A stretch of 64,000 nt of DNA. It comes from Noviherbaspirillum pedocola (lineage in GTDB: Bacteria; Pseudomonadota; Gammaproteobacteria; Burkholderiales; Burkholderiaceae_D). The notes under the pieces were generated by a model. The model did not search any database. It was given only the letters and a program-made list of their open reading frames with translations, and had not been told where the DNA came from. Location: contig NZ_JAEPBG010000006.1 in the NCBI RefSeq assembly GCF_016632335.1, positions 124,001 through 188,000 of the forward strand. Reading direction: 5' to 3'. Below are positions 45,138-53,887 of this stretch, piece by piece. How positions within the stretch are numbered: the first letter of the stretch is position 1; each line of letters opens with the position of its first letter. Both the position numbers and the translations under genes were made by a program.

Positions 45138-45692
45138 ATGCCCAGCAAGGACGAAATCATCCGTTTCGCCGAACAGCACTACATCGAGCACGGTTACCTA
45201 AACCAGGGATTCATCACGCCGGCGTGCGTCGCACGCGAATTCCAGATCCGCATGGCCGAGGCCGTGACGCTGTTCCTCGCACTGGAGGCTGATGGCCTCC
45301 TGAAGCGACGCAACTGCAACATGGACTGGACTTTCGAGCTGCCGGTGGCGCGTCGCCGCTGCCTTATCGATGAGAACGACCTCGCGCAGCTGTGGGACAC
45401 CAATGGCGGCCGATGCTTCTACCCGAGCGATCCGCAGTATGGCGAAATCACGAAGGTCATGGCCGCTACCGCGCCGACGCAACCGGCCGCCGACAAGGCG
45501 GTGGTCATCTACGGTTTCGGCGAAGCGCCACGGGCGAAAGCGCTTGGCTACACGATGAAAGAAGTCATCCACGGCACACCCGAGGACATACGCCGAAAGT
45601 TTCATGGCGAGGATGTGATCGCGGTAACAGGCGCGGCCTTACACGGTAAGCCGCATCAGCACGAATACGCCATCTTCAGGCCCGGCGCGTAA
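45138..45692 (+). CDS. Hypothetical protein with winged-helix-like N-terminus
   Basis: A 184-residue protein from ATG 45138 (CAAGGAAGACACT). Residues 1-60 (FITPACVAREFQIRMAEAVTLFLALEADGLLKRR) have the character of a winged helix-turn-helix similar to FtsK-gamma-type domains. The C-terminal half is of unknown fold. It may be a small DNA-binding protein; the family is not identified. Confidence 0.55.
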   Translation: MPSKDEIIRFAEQHYIEHGYLNQGFITPACVAREFQIRMAEAVTLFLALEADGLLKRRNCNMDWTFELPVARRRCLIDENDLAQLWDTNGGRCFYPSDPQYGEITKVMAATAPTQPAADKAVVIYGFGEAPRAKALGYTMKEVIHGTPEDIRRKFHGEDVIAVTGAALHGKPHQHEYAIFRPGA

Positions 45693-45729
45693 CGCCGCGG
45701 CATCCAATTCAGCAATCAAGGAGAAGCAC

Positions 45730-45978
45730 ATGTCGCAGAACGGAAATTTTGTGGAGGATGACTCGGACATCGTCACGCTCGAGGCCGCAAGCGGCAACAG
45801 CGAGCGAACCGGCTGGGTCAACGTCGGCGTCCACGCGGTATGTCTGAAGCTAACCGCGTGCGGCAGCCTCTTCATCGAGGTAGAGCCTCGCGGAAACGAA
45901 GGTACGAAGGTTCTCGGCCGTCTCGTCGTCCACAAGCAGGATGCGGTCAACGCCGGCGGCAGCGACCCCGACGCCTGA
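45730..45978 (+). CDS. Small hypothetical protein
   Basis: An 82-residue acidic, strand-rich protein with AAGGAGAAGCAC before the ATG. No motif or family is recognised. It is followed by the stem CCCCGAAGG...CCTTCGGGG (45994-46021), 34 bases ahead of the next gene. Confidence 0.55.
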   Translation: MSQNGNFVEDDSDIVTLEAASGNSERTGWVNVGVHAVCLKLTACGSLFIEVEPRGNEGTKVLGRLVVHKQDAVNAGGSDPDA

Positions 45979-46055
45979 CACCACACTCATTCTCCCCGAA
46001 GGGCGTTTCTGTCCTTCGGGGCCGGCGTGCCCTTTTTTCCATCAAAGGTCATTCC

Positions 46056-46487
46056 ATGCAAGACTTTTTCTTCGAGCTCACGCCGTACTCTCCCGAAGAC
46101 TGCGAGGAGCCTCCAGTTATCCCTGTGACGCTGCGCCTCACACAGCGCCAATTCGAAAACAAGCAACTCCTCGACCGGCTCCTCGAACGGGAAGCCGCAA
46201 CGCTGGGCATCTCTCCGCTGGCGTGGTGGCACGAACGCCCGCCCGTGGCAGATGAACTCGTCGCGAGAATACGCGCTGCGATTGGCTGTCCGAAGGAAGC
46301 AACGGTCATCTTCTACTACCCCGCGCGCATCACAAGCCGACATTTCAGCAGCGTGATCGTCGACGGAGCGACCTACTGCTACAGCAATTTTCCCGGCAGC
46401 CTGGTTATCAAGGTCGTACCGGCCCTACCAGTAACCGCCCGTCCGGTGCCGACGCCACAATCTGGCGCCGTCGCTTTACCGGCATAA
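46056..46487 (+). CDS. Hypothetical protein
   Basis: A 143-residue protein from ATG 46056 (CAAAGGTCATTCC). Earlier in-frame codons run through another gene's coding sequence and are rejected. The N-terminal part is acidic and the middle is helical (LTQRQFENKQLLDRLLEREAATLG). A Pro-rich tail ends the chain. The family is not recognised. A strong terminator follows. Confidence 0.55.
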   Translation: MQDFFFELTPYSPEDCEEPPVIPVTLRLTQRQFENKQLLDRLLEREAATLGISPLAWWHERPPVADELVARIRAAIGCPKEATVIFYYPARITSRHFSSVIVDGATYCYSNFPGSLVIKVVPALPVTARPVPTPQSGAVALPA

Positions 46488-46516
46488 CCTCCCGTTTCAC
46501 CGATGCTATGCATCCC

Positions 46517-46551
46517 TGCCCTCCTGCCGATCGCAGGGGGGCATTTTTTTT
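46517..46551 (+). terminator. Strong intrinsic terminator
   Basis: TGCCCTCCTGC pairs with GCAGGGGGGCA (G-T wobble) over a CGATC loop, followed by eight T. It separates the accessory block from fliG. Confidence 0.9.
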
Positions 46552-46743
46552 GTCCGCACGAAAACCCACATCGATGCTTTCGAGATGGAAACAATCAGCG
46601 CGAATTCTTCGGTGGTTTCGGCGTCGCGCGTGTATGTCGGCTCGCCATAATCGCCTTTGGTAAAACTTCCGAAGGGCGGGATATGAAACCGAGCATGGCC
46701 AGCGTACTCAGGTGGGTATGCAAGCCGCTGGCAGGGCAGCGCG

Positions 46744-47739
46744 ATGAGTGAGTCCGGCACGTACAAGGCCGCGGTACTGATGCTCGCCTTGGGAGAGGAA
46801 CAGGCGGCCGAAGTGCTCAAGCACCTGGGACCGAGGGAAGTTCAGAAGCTCGGCGGCACGATGTCCACCATGAAACCGCTGCAATCTACCGAACTCAATA
46901 CCGTCCTGCATGAATTTAACCGGAAATCCGGCGAAACCACGTCATTCGGCATCGACAACGACGAATACATCCGCAGCGTCATGACGGCCGCTCTGGGCGA
47001 CGACAAGGCGTCGACGCTGCTGAACCGCATCATCGGCCAGCGTGATGCCTCCGGCATCGAGCAGCTGAAATGGATGGACTCGCAGTCGGTGGCCGACCTG
47101 ATCTACAACGAGCATCCGCAGATCATCGCAACCATCCTGGTGCACCTGGAACGCGTGCATGCATGCGAGGTGTTGAACTGCTTCGTCGAGCGCTTGCGCC
47201 ACGATGTGATGCTGCGCATTGCCACGCTGGACGGCGTACAGCCGGCCGCGCTGCGCGAACTGAACGAGGTGCTTACTCGCCTCTTGTCCGGCAACGAGAG
47301 CGTCAACAAGAAGCCCATGGGCGGCATACGGACCGCGGCCGAGATTATGAACTTTTTCACCGGGGACACGGAAATGGCTGTCGTATCCCATCTGCGCGCT
47401 TACGATGAAACGATGGCGCAGGAGATCCTCGATGAGATGTTCGTGTTCGAGAACATCTTCGATATCGATGACCGCGGCATCCAGACCATCCTGAAGGAAG
47501 TGCAGTCCGAATCCCTGATCATTGCGCTGAAGGGAACGTCGGACCAGATGCGCGAGAAGATTTTCAAGAACATGTCGCAGCGCGCGGCGCAGATGATGCG
47601 CGAAGACCTCGAAGCCAAAGGCCCGGTCCGTCTATCCGAAGTCGAGGAAAAGCAGAAGGAAATCCTGCAGATCGTGCGACGCTTGGCGGACGAAAAGCAG
47701 ATCCAGCTCGGCTCGAAAGGCGAAGACGCTTACGTCTGA
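46744..47739 (+). CDS. fliG: Flagellar motor switch protein FliG (solitary copy)
   Basis: A 331-residue protein, exactly the usual FliG length, with N-terminal, middle (EHPQ motif: YNEHPQIIATILVHLE) and C-terminal domains. The rotor charged helix is present (REKIFKNMSQRAAQMMREDLEAKGPVRLSEVE), including the Arg, acidic pair and Arg that face MotA. It should be a functional torque-generating rotor subunit or a decoy. No other flagellar structural gene is present. The only flagellum-related neighbours are the FlhD/FlhC-like genes 35 kb away. The ribosome site is weak (GCAGGGCAGCG). Confidence 0.92.
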   Translation: MSESGTYKAAVLMLALGEEQAAEVLKHLGPREVQKLGGTMSTMKPLQSTELNTVLHEFNRKSGETTSFGIDNDEYIRSVMTAALGDDKASTLLNRIIGQRDASGIEQLKWMDSQSVADLIYNEHPQIIATILVHLERVHACEVLNCFVERLRHDVMLRIATLDGVQPAALRELNEVLTRLLSGNESVNKKPMGGIRTAAEIMNFFTGDTEMAVVSHLRAYDETMAQEILDEMFVFENIFDIDDRGIQTILKEVQSESLIIALKGTSDQMREKIFKNMSQRAAQMMREDLEAKGPVRLSEVEEKQKEILQIVRRLADEKQIQLGSKGEDAYV

Positions 47740-47911
47740 CCCGCTCTATCCCCGACGGCGCGCTTACCGAACAGTGATCCCCAGCAGACGGTGCCCGACG
47801 TTCGATATAATTGTCGTTCAGAAACATTATGCGTTTCTCCCGCGTGATTCGCTGTCCATCGACTCAACCGGTCTCAACGGCGGCGCACTACGCGTCGAGC
47901 GCACCTGCGCG

Positions 47912-49063
47912 ATGTCGAGCACTTTCAAGGTTCCATTCGGTAGAAAAGACGGACGATTAGTCGAACCGGGCGATCTGCCGTCGGGCCTGGATCGACATTG
48001 TGTATGCCCCGGCTGCGGAGACGCGCTGGTTGTACGCCGCGGCAGTAAGCAACCGCACTTCGCCCACTACCGGTACGCGCCCACCGACAGTTGCGTCGAG
48101 ACCGCCCTTCACCAAGCTGCCAAGCAGGCGCTGCTCGATGAGCGCTACATTGTTCTGCCTGGCGTTGCGGCCGAGGCCATCGTCACCTACAACCACAAGC
48201 CGCGCCGGCGCAGAAAAGTGCTCGTCGAAGCCAATACCCGCCTTGCATTCACCGAATGCCACGCCGAAGTGGGAATGGACGCGGTGCGGCCTGATGTCGT
48301 CGCCCATTTCGCTGAAGGCCATGACCTGCCGGGCAGCGCGATCGCCATTGAGATTCGCGTTACGCACAAGGCCGACTCGAAAAAGCGGGAGAAGCTACGG
48401 GCCATGGAGCTGATGGCCATCGAAGTGGATATGCGCGGCGCCCGCGGCCATACCGATCTTGCGGTCATCCGTGCGCTTGTGCTGGAAGAAGTGAAAAACA
48501 AGACATGGCTTCACTTCCCCAAGCTTGAGGAGATCCGCGCGCAGATGCAGGCCGAAATGGATGCGATCGTAGAAGCGCACCTTGAACGCGAAGCCAACGA
48601 TAAGGCCCGGTATGCGGAAGCCGAGCGCATATTGCGTGAGAAGCTTGCTGCACAGGCGGGGGAAAATAAGGCCAAGCAACACGCCGAGGAAATGCGGCGG
48701 GACGATTTCCGGCGCTTGTCCGTTGAAGGCAAGGAACGACGACTGCGCAAATGGCTCGCGATTGACGGCGACTGGCCTGCACTTTTGAATTTTCCCCACA
48801 GGGCGAACAGTGCAATTCCAGTCCCCGCTTATCTTTGGCAAGCGGGATTCTTCCGGCGCTACTACCGGCTGGACAAGGCACAGATGCAGTCCATGGAGCA
48901 GGTCATGGAATGGCTCGACGCGCTTTTCGGACCCATCTCCGATCAGCGCCGGGCGGGCGAAGCTGTCACTGCATTTATTGCTCATCTGAGCGAGGCTGGC
49001 CACTATTGCAGGCGGCTCGTGGATGGTTCGGTCATATTTCTTGCTGCGACAGGACTACGGTAG
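47912..49063 (+). CDS. CoiA-like nuclease/competence family protein
   Basis: A 383-residue protein. The N-terminal zinc-ribbon-like CVCPGCGDALVVRRG (C32, C35) followed by PHFAHYR is the hallmark of the CoiA family. A nuclease-like core follows (VRPDVVAHF...AIAIEIRVTH, a D...ExR-type pattern), then a long helical segment and a C-terminal domain. CoiA is required for DNA processing in Gram-positive competence; its role in proteobacterial elements is unclear. ATG 47912 has a weak ribosome site and the frame is open to 47774, so the start is uncertain. Confidence 0.7.
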   Translation: MSSTFKVPFGRKDGRLVEPGDLPSGLDRHCVCPGCGDALVVRRGSKQPHFAHYRYAPTDSCVETALHQAAKQALLDERYIVLPGVAAEAIVTYNHKPRRRRKVLVEANTRLAFTECHAEVGMDAVRPDVVAHFAEGHDLPGSAIAIEIRVTHKADSKKREKLRAMELMAIEVDMRGARGHTDLAVIRALVLEEVKNKTWLHFPKLEEIRAQMQAEMDAIVEAHLEREANDKARYAEAERILREKLAAQAGENKAKQHAEEMRRDDFRRLSVEGKERRLRKWLAIDGDWPALLNFPHRANSAIPVPAYLWQAGFFRRYYRLDKAQMQSMEQVMEWLDALFGPISDQRRAGEAVTAFIAHLSEAGHYCRRLVDGSVIFLAATGLR

Positions 49064-49079
49064 CCATAGCTGCGCCGCT

Positions 49080-50384
49080 TCAGGTGCGCGGACGTTCGAT
49101 GATCGATTCCGACACAATGCGCCACTGGTTGTCCTCAACGGTCCAGTACTGGCGCCGGCGAACGGTTTGCTTCGTCTTCCCAGACGTGAGCGTCTGAAGG
49201 AACGATATTGCGACCAGGTTGCTCTGGCCGGGATAGTCGAACGCCTCCAATTCGGACACACCGATCTGGACTTTTCCCGGCCCGCTGAGCGTGGCCTGCG
49301 TCTTCTTCAGCCAATCGTCGGCACTCTCGCCATCGGCAGACTTGAACGCCTTGGCATAGCGGCTGCGCAGGCGTTGTAGCGGCATAATCTCTGCATCCTG
49401 CCGCCACTGCTCCACCAGCATGAGCGCCCGGGTGCGTTCGGCCGCCCACTTTTCCTTGGTGATGAATTCCTCGCGGTCGCTGATGATCACCGGCGTATTG
49501 TTCACGTCGACCGTATCCACCAGCTGCGACATGTCCCGGTTCGTCATCACCACGCAACCGTCCGAAGATCGCGGCGCGCGGCTGAACGTGTCCGATGGCG
49601 TGCCATGCAACCATATCCCGTGCCCGGTGCGGCCCTGCAGCCTGTCCCAATCGTTCGGGTAGCTGATCGGCAGCGCGCCGGAGCCGTAGAAATCGGACAG
49701 GTTCTTGGGTTCGATGCGGGTGACTACGTGATAGACGCCTAGCGGCGTCTTCTTGTCGCCCTCACGCTCCTTCTTCACACCGAGCTTGCCCTGGCTGATG
49801 TAGAAATCCTTCACCAGTTCGAGCCGGCTATCGGTGTTCTTGTACAGGTACATCCGCGAACGGCTGGCGTCGACCAGCAGCGCGAATTTCTGATCGTTGG
49901 CGAGGTTCAGTATGGATCGTGGCAGCAGGTCCGGGTTCGGCCGCTCGGTCAACGCGGCGAGCCGTTTCGCCGCTTCGTCGCGCAGATCCTTGGTTCCGGC
50001 TGCCGTGGCGACGTTCGACAGGGTCGAGTTCATCCCCGCAAGGCTGTTGACTGGATCATGATGCATCAGCAGCAGGTCGCCGCGCAGCATCTGGCCGAGC
50101 GCGAAGTTGGGATAGGCGGCCACCAGCGCGTTAGCTTGTGCCTCGGCGTCGGCGAGCCTGCCGATGCGCAGTGTCTTGTAGATGTAGAGCAGGAGCACTT
50201 CCGGATCGACAGGCGATGCCGGTACCGGCTTGGGCTTTGACATGGCCATGCGCAGCATGTGCGGCCGCTTCTTCGGATGCCGGTGCTTGCGGGCCGCTTG
50301 CGCCGGCGCGGAAACGATCAGACCGCAGAGGCACCATGCCAGCACCCGCGCAAGGCGGCGTGTACGGCCATTTTCGAAATTCAT
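49080..50384 (-). CDS. L,D-transpeptidase (YkuD family) with C-terminal NTF2-like domain
   Basis: A 434-residue exported protein: N-terminal signal segment (about 10-30) ending near AQA, a helical TPR-like region, then a YkuD catalytic domain with HGTP...SSDGCV (catalytic Cys near residue 275). This enzyme class crosslinks peptidoglycan or attaches proteins to it in the periplasm. The C-terminal 110 residues resemble the NTF2-like domain at the end of the adjacent TPR protein. The ATG at 50384 overlaps the stop of that upstream gene (TGATG), so the two are co-translated and probably act together at the cell wall. Confidence 0.87.
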   Translation of the reverse strand: MNFENGRTRRLARVLAWCLCGLIVSAPAQAARKHRHPKKRPHMLRMAMSKPKPVPASPVDPEVLLLYIYKTLRIGRLADAEAQANALVAAYPNFALGQMLRGDLLLMHHDPVNSLAGMNSTLSNVATAAGTKDLRDEAAKRLAALTERPNPDLLPRSILNLANDQKFALLVDASRSRMYLYKNTDSRLELVKDFYISQGKLGVKKEREGDKKTPLGVYHVVTRIEPKNLSDFYGSGALPISYPNDWDRLQGRTGHGIWLHGTPSDTFSRAPRSSDGCVVMTNRDMSQLVDTVDVNNTPVIISDREEFITKEKWAAERTRALMLVEQWRQDAEIMPLQRLRSRYAKAFKSADGESADDWLKKTQATLSGPGKVQIGVSELEAFDYPGQSNLVAISFLQTLTSGKTKQTVRRRQYWTVEDNQWRIVSESIIERPRT

Positions 50385-51607
50385 CAGCTGCTCGATACCT
50401 CGGAGATGATGCGCCATGCACCGCCGACCTTTTTGAACGTCAGCGTCTTCATGCCATCGGAATGGACACTGTCGCCGTCGTAGATCTGCCTGAATTCAGC
50501 CTTGGCAGTATCGCCCTGCACCGTCACCGACGGCTTTTCAACGATCAGGCGAATCGAACGCTTGCCGACGATACGGCTGCGCCGTTCGGATAGCCATCCC
50601 GAATGGGACTTCGCCGCGCCCTTGAAGTTCGGCTCATAGGTAGCGGCGTAAGCGAGCAGATCCTTTCCTTCCCACGCATGCGACCAGTCGTCGATTACAG
50701 CCAACACCTGCTGGGATTCGGACATGGCGGGCGCTGCAGCGGGAGCCACAGCAGCCGCCTTCGCAGGCGCAGCGGAGGCCACCTGCGGGGACGCTGTAGC
50801 CGGGCTTGCTGCGGGCGCGGGTGCGGGTGCCGGCGCCGGGGCCGGCGCAGCAGGTCCGCCGGTCGCGCCGCGCGCCGCGGCGATCGCTGCCGCAACCTGC
50901 GCGTTGCTGGCGCTGCTGGCCGGCGCTCCGGGGCGCGCTGCGGCTGCGGCTGCGTTTGCCTGCGCGGCGCCGTTCGCTGCAGCGATGACGCCGTGGGGCA
51001 CTCCGGTCCCGGCCGCCGCCACGCTGTTCGCCCTGGCCGGCATCGGCGCGATGCCGAGCGTGCGCAGTATCGTCAGCTTCGATTTGACGGCGCTGTCCGA
51101 ATTAAGGTTGAGCGCTTTGTCGTAAGCTTGTGCCGCCATGCGCGCATGGACGTCGCCCAGGTTTTCATAGGCAGTGGCGTATGACGAATTCGTTTTGATT
51201 GCCATGTTGAGCGCAGCTCTGGCCTTTTCATACTGCCCCTCCTGTGAGTACAGCACTGCAAGGTTGTTGTATGGCTCGGGCAGATTCGGGAACTCCTCGC
51301 TGAGCTTCAGGAAGATCGCGATCGCTTCCTGGGAGCGCTTCTGCTCGGTATAGATGACACCCTGCGCAAAGCGCAGCTGCGGATCGTGCGGATCAGCCTT
51401 CAGGCCCGCCTCGAGCATAGCCATCGCTTCTGTCTGCTTACCGCTTTTCATCAGCGCGGTGACATCGGAGATATTGACCGTCGCGGCGAAAGCGCCCGAC
51501 GCGAACAGCGCAAAAGCCAGCGCCGACAGCATGCCGGTACGTCTGGCGTGCCGAACAGGGGCCTGGGAAACCGCACAAGCGGGGATTCGTTCTATTCGCA
51601 TGATCAT
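50384..51607 (-). CDS. Exported TPR protein with NTF2-like C-terminus
   Basis: The 407-residue product has an N-terminal signal sequence (about 25-42, ending AFA-A), tetratricopeptide repeats (about 45-165) and a long Ala/Pro linker. The C-terminal domain of about 110 residues (VLAVIDDWSHAWEGKDLLAYAATYEPNF..., W..R...) is of the NTF2/Cds-type. It is likely periplasmic. ATG 51607 and 51601 are both possible starts. Coupled to the L,D-transpeptidase, it probably scaffolds or regulates it. Confidence 0.82.
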   Translation of the reverse strand: MIMRIERIPACAVSQAPVRHARRTGMLSALAFALFASGAFAATVNISDVTALMKSGKQTEAMAMLEAGLKADPHDPQLRFAQGVIYTEQKRSQEAIAIFLKLSEEFPNLPEPYNNLAVLYSQEGQYEKARAALNMAIKTNSSYATAYENLGDVHARMAAQAYDKALNLNSDSAVKSKLTILRTLGIAPMPARANSVAAAGTGVPHGVIAAANGAAQANAAAAAARPGAPASSASNAQVAAAIAAARGATGGPAAPAPAPAPAPAPAASPATASPQVASAAPAKAAAVAPAAAPAMSESQQVLAVIDDWSHAWEGKDLLAYAATYEPNFKGAAKSHSGWLSERRSRIVGKRSIRLIVEKPSVTVQGDTAKAEFRQIYDGDSVHSDGMKTLTFKKVGGAWRIISEVSSS

Positions 51608-51739
51608 CCGTCTTCAGAAAGTGAGGGCCGCGGCACAGCGGTGAGGCATCGGAAATCGGGAAGGCGTACCCGACGCAAGCACATCGGAAATAAAGGTGGG
51701 TCTGGAGGTCGAAGCCGTAGGCATCATCAAGGCGTCCGC

Positions 51740-52978
51740 TCAGGTCACCGCCGGGGGCTCGCTGGGCACGGGCGTCGGCGGCGGGACGGGAGCGGCTTCG
51801 TACATCTGCACGCGGTTTCTGCCGCCGCGCTTGGCCTGGTAGAGCGCGTCATCGGCACGCTTCAGCATGCGCTCAACGGTATCCTGCACTGCGATTTTTT
51901 CCGTGACACCCACGGAGATCGTGAAGCGCGGAACATCCTTCTCCGCGGTCTCCTCGATGCGTTTGCGCAGGCTCTCCGCGACGATCGTGGCGCCGCGCCC
52001 GTCGGAGTTCGGCAGCGCGATGACGAATTCCTCGCCGCCCATGCGCGCCACGATATCGCTCTCGCGCAGGTTTTCGTTCAGGATGCGGGCCAGCAGCCGC
52101 AACGCATCGTCGCCCTTGTCGTGGCCGAACGTGTCGTTGATTTTCTTGAAATGATCGATGTCGAGCATGATCACGGAGAAGGCATGGTTGTAGCGGCGCG
52201 AAGCCGACTGCACCCGGGTCGCAAAATCGAAGAAGGCGCGACGGTTCAACAGGCCCGTGAGCGGATCGCGCGTGGCATGCTCGTACAGGCGGGTGGCGTA
52301 CAGGACGATGCGTCGCACCAGAGGTCGGAAGATGAACACGCCTTCGAGCGCCAGCGTCAGCAGCAGGATGACGACAACGCATTTCTGGATGGCGCGCAGG
52401 CGCTCGATGCGGGCGTTGGCCTCCATTGCGATATCCCGCGCCACGGTCTCGGCAAGATTGAGCATGTTCTTGCGCGCCTCGGTGCGCAGGTACAGCAACG
52501 CTTCCGGGTCCTTGGTGCTGGCGACCTTCTCGGCCGCGGCGATGAACTGGCGGGTTCGGCGGTCGAAGTCCTGGCTCGTGCCGTAGTAGACGTCGCGCAC
52601 ACTCGTAGACAGCTCGAAGAACGTGTCAGAGTTGAAGCCGCCGGTCATCAGGAACGTATGGTTCCTTCGGAAACTCTTGATGGCGTCTTCCAGGCGCTCG
52701 CGTGCTTCCGGATCACCGCCCTCGACATACTCCATGGCCGAGTAGGTAATGCGCTGGGGGTACATCGACTGCTGGCCGGCCACGTGCAGGACATTGGCGG
52801 AATTGAGCTGCTCGTTGATGACGCTGTCGAGCACCAGGTGCGCGGCCACGGAAAGAAAGGCAACCAGCGTCAGGGCAAGAAGATACGCGGAGGTCATCCG
52901 CGTGCCGAGCCGGACATCCGGCAAGTCCTCTGTCAGATCTTCTGAAAACGACCGCAGCAGTGATCCCAGTCTCAACAT
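51740..52978 (-). CDS. Membrane diguanylate cyclase (PilJ-type sensor plus GGDEF)
   Basis: The 412-residue protein has two membrane helices (about 30-50 and 200-220) flanking a periplasmic PilJ-type four-helix sensor (HVAGQQSMYPQRITYSA). A cytoplasmic GGDEF domain follows, with active-site GGEEF (about 312) and an inhibitory RxxD site (RESD) five residues earlier. It should synthesise c-di-GMP with product inhibition, linking an envelope signal to motility or biofilm. It is 15 bases downstream of the cold-shock-domain gene on the same strand. GAGGATGT precedes the ATG. Confidence 0.88.
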   Translation of the reverse strand: MLRLGSLLRSFSEDLTEDLPDVRLGTRMTSAYLLALTLVAFLSVAAHLVLDSVINEQLNSANVLHVAGQQSMYPQRITYSAMEYVEGGDPEARERLEDAIKSFRRNHTFLMTGGFNSDTFFELSTSVRDVYYGTSQDFDRRTRQFIAAAEKVASTKDPEALLYLRTEARKNMLNLAETVARDIAMEANARIERLRAIQKCVVVILLLTLALEGVFIFRPLVRRIVLYATRLYEHATRDPLTGLLNRRAFFDFATRVQSASRRYNHAFSVIMLDIDHFKKINDTFGHDKGDDALRLLARILNENLRESDIVARMGGEEFVIALPNSDGRGATIVAESLRKRIEETAEKDVPRFTISVGVTEKIAVQDTVERMLKRADDALYQAKRGGRNRVQMYEAAPVPPPTPVPSEPPAVT

Positions 52979-52993
52979 ACATCCTCGATATTG

Positions 52994-53803
52994 CTACGTC
53001 ATCACGCTGATGTCCTCTGCAGCAGGGCCATTGCGGCCGGACACCGGCTTGAACTTGACTTGCTGATCCCGGTTCAAGCGCATTGCGCCCCCCTGGATCT
53101 GCGAGCCCCTGAAATGCCTCTCGATGCCGTCAGCGCACCGGATGAAACCAAACCGCTTGGCTTCGTCGTAGAACTTGATCCAGCCAACTTCCATGCCGTC
53201 TTCCGCTGCAACGCCGAACGAATCTTCGTCGGCGTGGACTGCTGCGGCGTGCATCAGCGGCCGCATCATGTCTTCAGCTGCCTGGTAGCGTCCCATGGAC
53301 CGGCTTACCCCGGTCAAGGCGCGCACCTTGTCCAAATCACGCGATGACGTCGGCGCGGTGACCATGCTTTGGCTTCCGGCGAAGCCCTTCAGGTTTTCCG
53401 CCATCGCCCGCACCACGCCATCCACCGGCGCCATCGCCATCACGAAGCGCTCGGAATCCTTACCGAAAGCCACGCTGACAATATCCGCGCCCCACACCCG
53501 CAGCGTCGCATCCTCGATTCGCACCACCGTCGAGCGCGACCGCGCATTGCCGGTGATCTGGTTGCCGATATCAATTTCCGACGACTGGTAGGTGCCACTG
53601 ACTTCCACCCAGATCAGGCGCGACTTGAAGTACATGCGCGACCACAGAACATGCCCGATCCGGAAGGCCAGAAGCGTCGAGGTTTGCAGAGCGATCAGCG
53701 TCAGTAGCGAACGCGAGATTTCAAACCGGCTCATTGCCGCGAAATTCCGCGTCCAGTACCACGCCAGAATTGCAGCACCTGCCGCCATCGCGCATGCCCA
53801 CAT
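52994..53803 (-). CDS. Membrane protein with cold-shock-like C-terminal domain
   Basis: The product has N-terminal hydrophobic helices (about 1-20 and 27-47), a middle cytoplasmic region and a C-terminal domain (about 205-268). The latter has the pattern GWIKFYDEAKRFGFIRCADG...HFRGSQIQGG, a cold-shock OB-fold. The start is ambiguous: ATG 53803 and TTG 53812 lack ribosome sites. The frame is open upstream for 25 more codons to a TAG that is the stop of the preceding gene, in the same frame. The coding-like linker raises the possibility of readthrough or of a non-standard start. Function is unknown. Confidence 0.6.
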   Translation of the reverse strand: MWACAMAAGAAILAWYWTRNFAAMSRFEISRSLLTLIALQTSTLLAFRIGHVLWSRMYFKSRLIWVEVSGTYQSSEIDIGNQITGNARSRSTVVRIEDATLRVWGADIVSVAFGKDSERFVMAMAPVDGVVRAMAENLKGFAGSQSMVTAPTSSRDLDKVRALTGVSRSMGRYQAAEDMMRPLMHAAAVHADEDSFGVAAEDGMEVGWIKFYDEAKRFGFIRCADGIERHFRGSQIQGGAMRLNRDQQVKFKPVSGRNGPAAEDISVMT

Positions 53804-53887
53804 GCCGAGCAAAGCCAGATACCGCGATTGCTTCGTGCGCAGCGCCTCCTGGACACTACCGAGCTCGATAATATGCGTCGGTGTCGG

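Noticed and set aside
46683-46751. A 22-codon leader peptide overlapping the fliG start
   Set aside because: The frame has a weak ribosome site and no distinctive feature; it could be translated but support is insufficient.
51386-52945. Plus-strand frame opposite the diguanylate cyclase and TPR genes
   Set aside because: It spans two well-supported minus-strand genes and their gap; the composition is Arg/Gly/His-rich as expected of an antisense frame.
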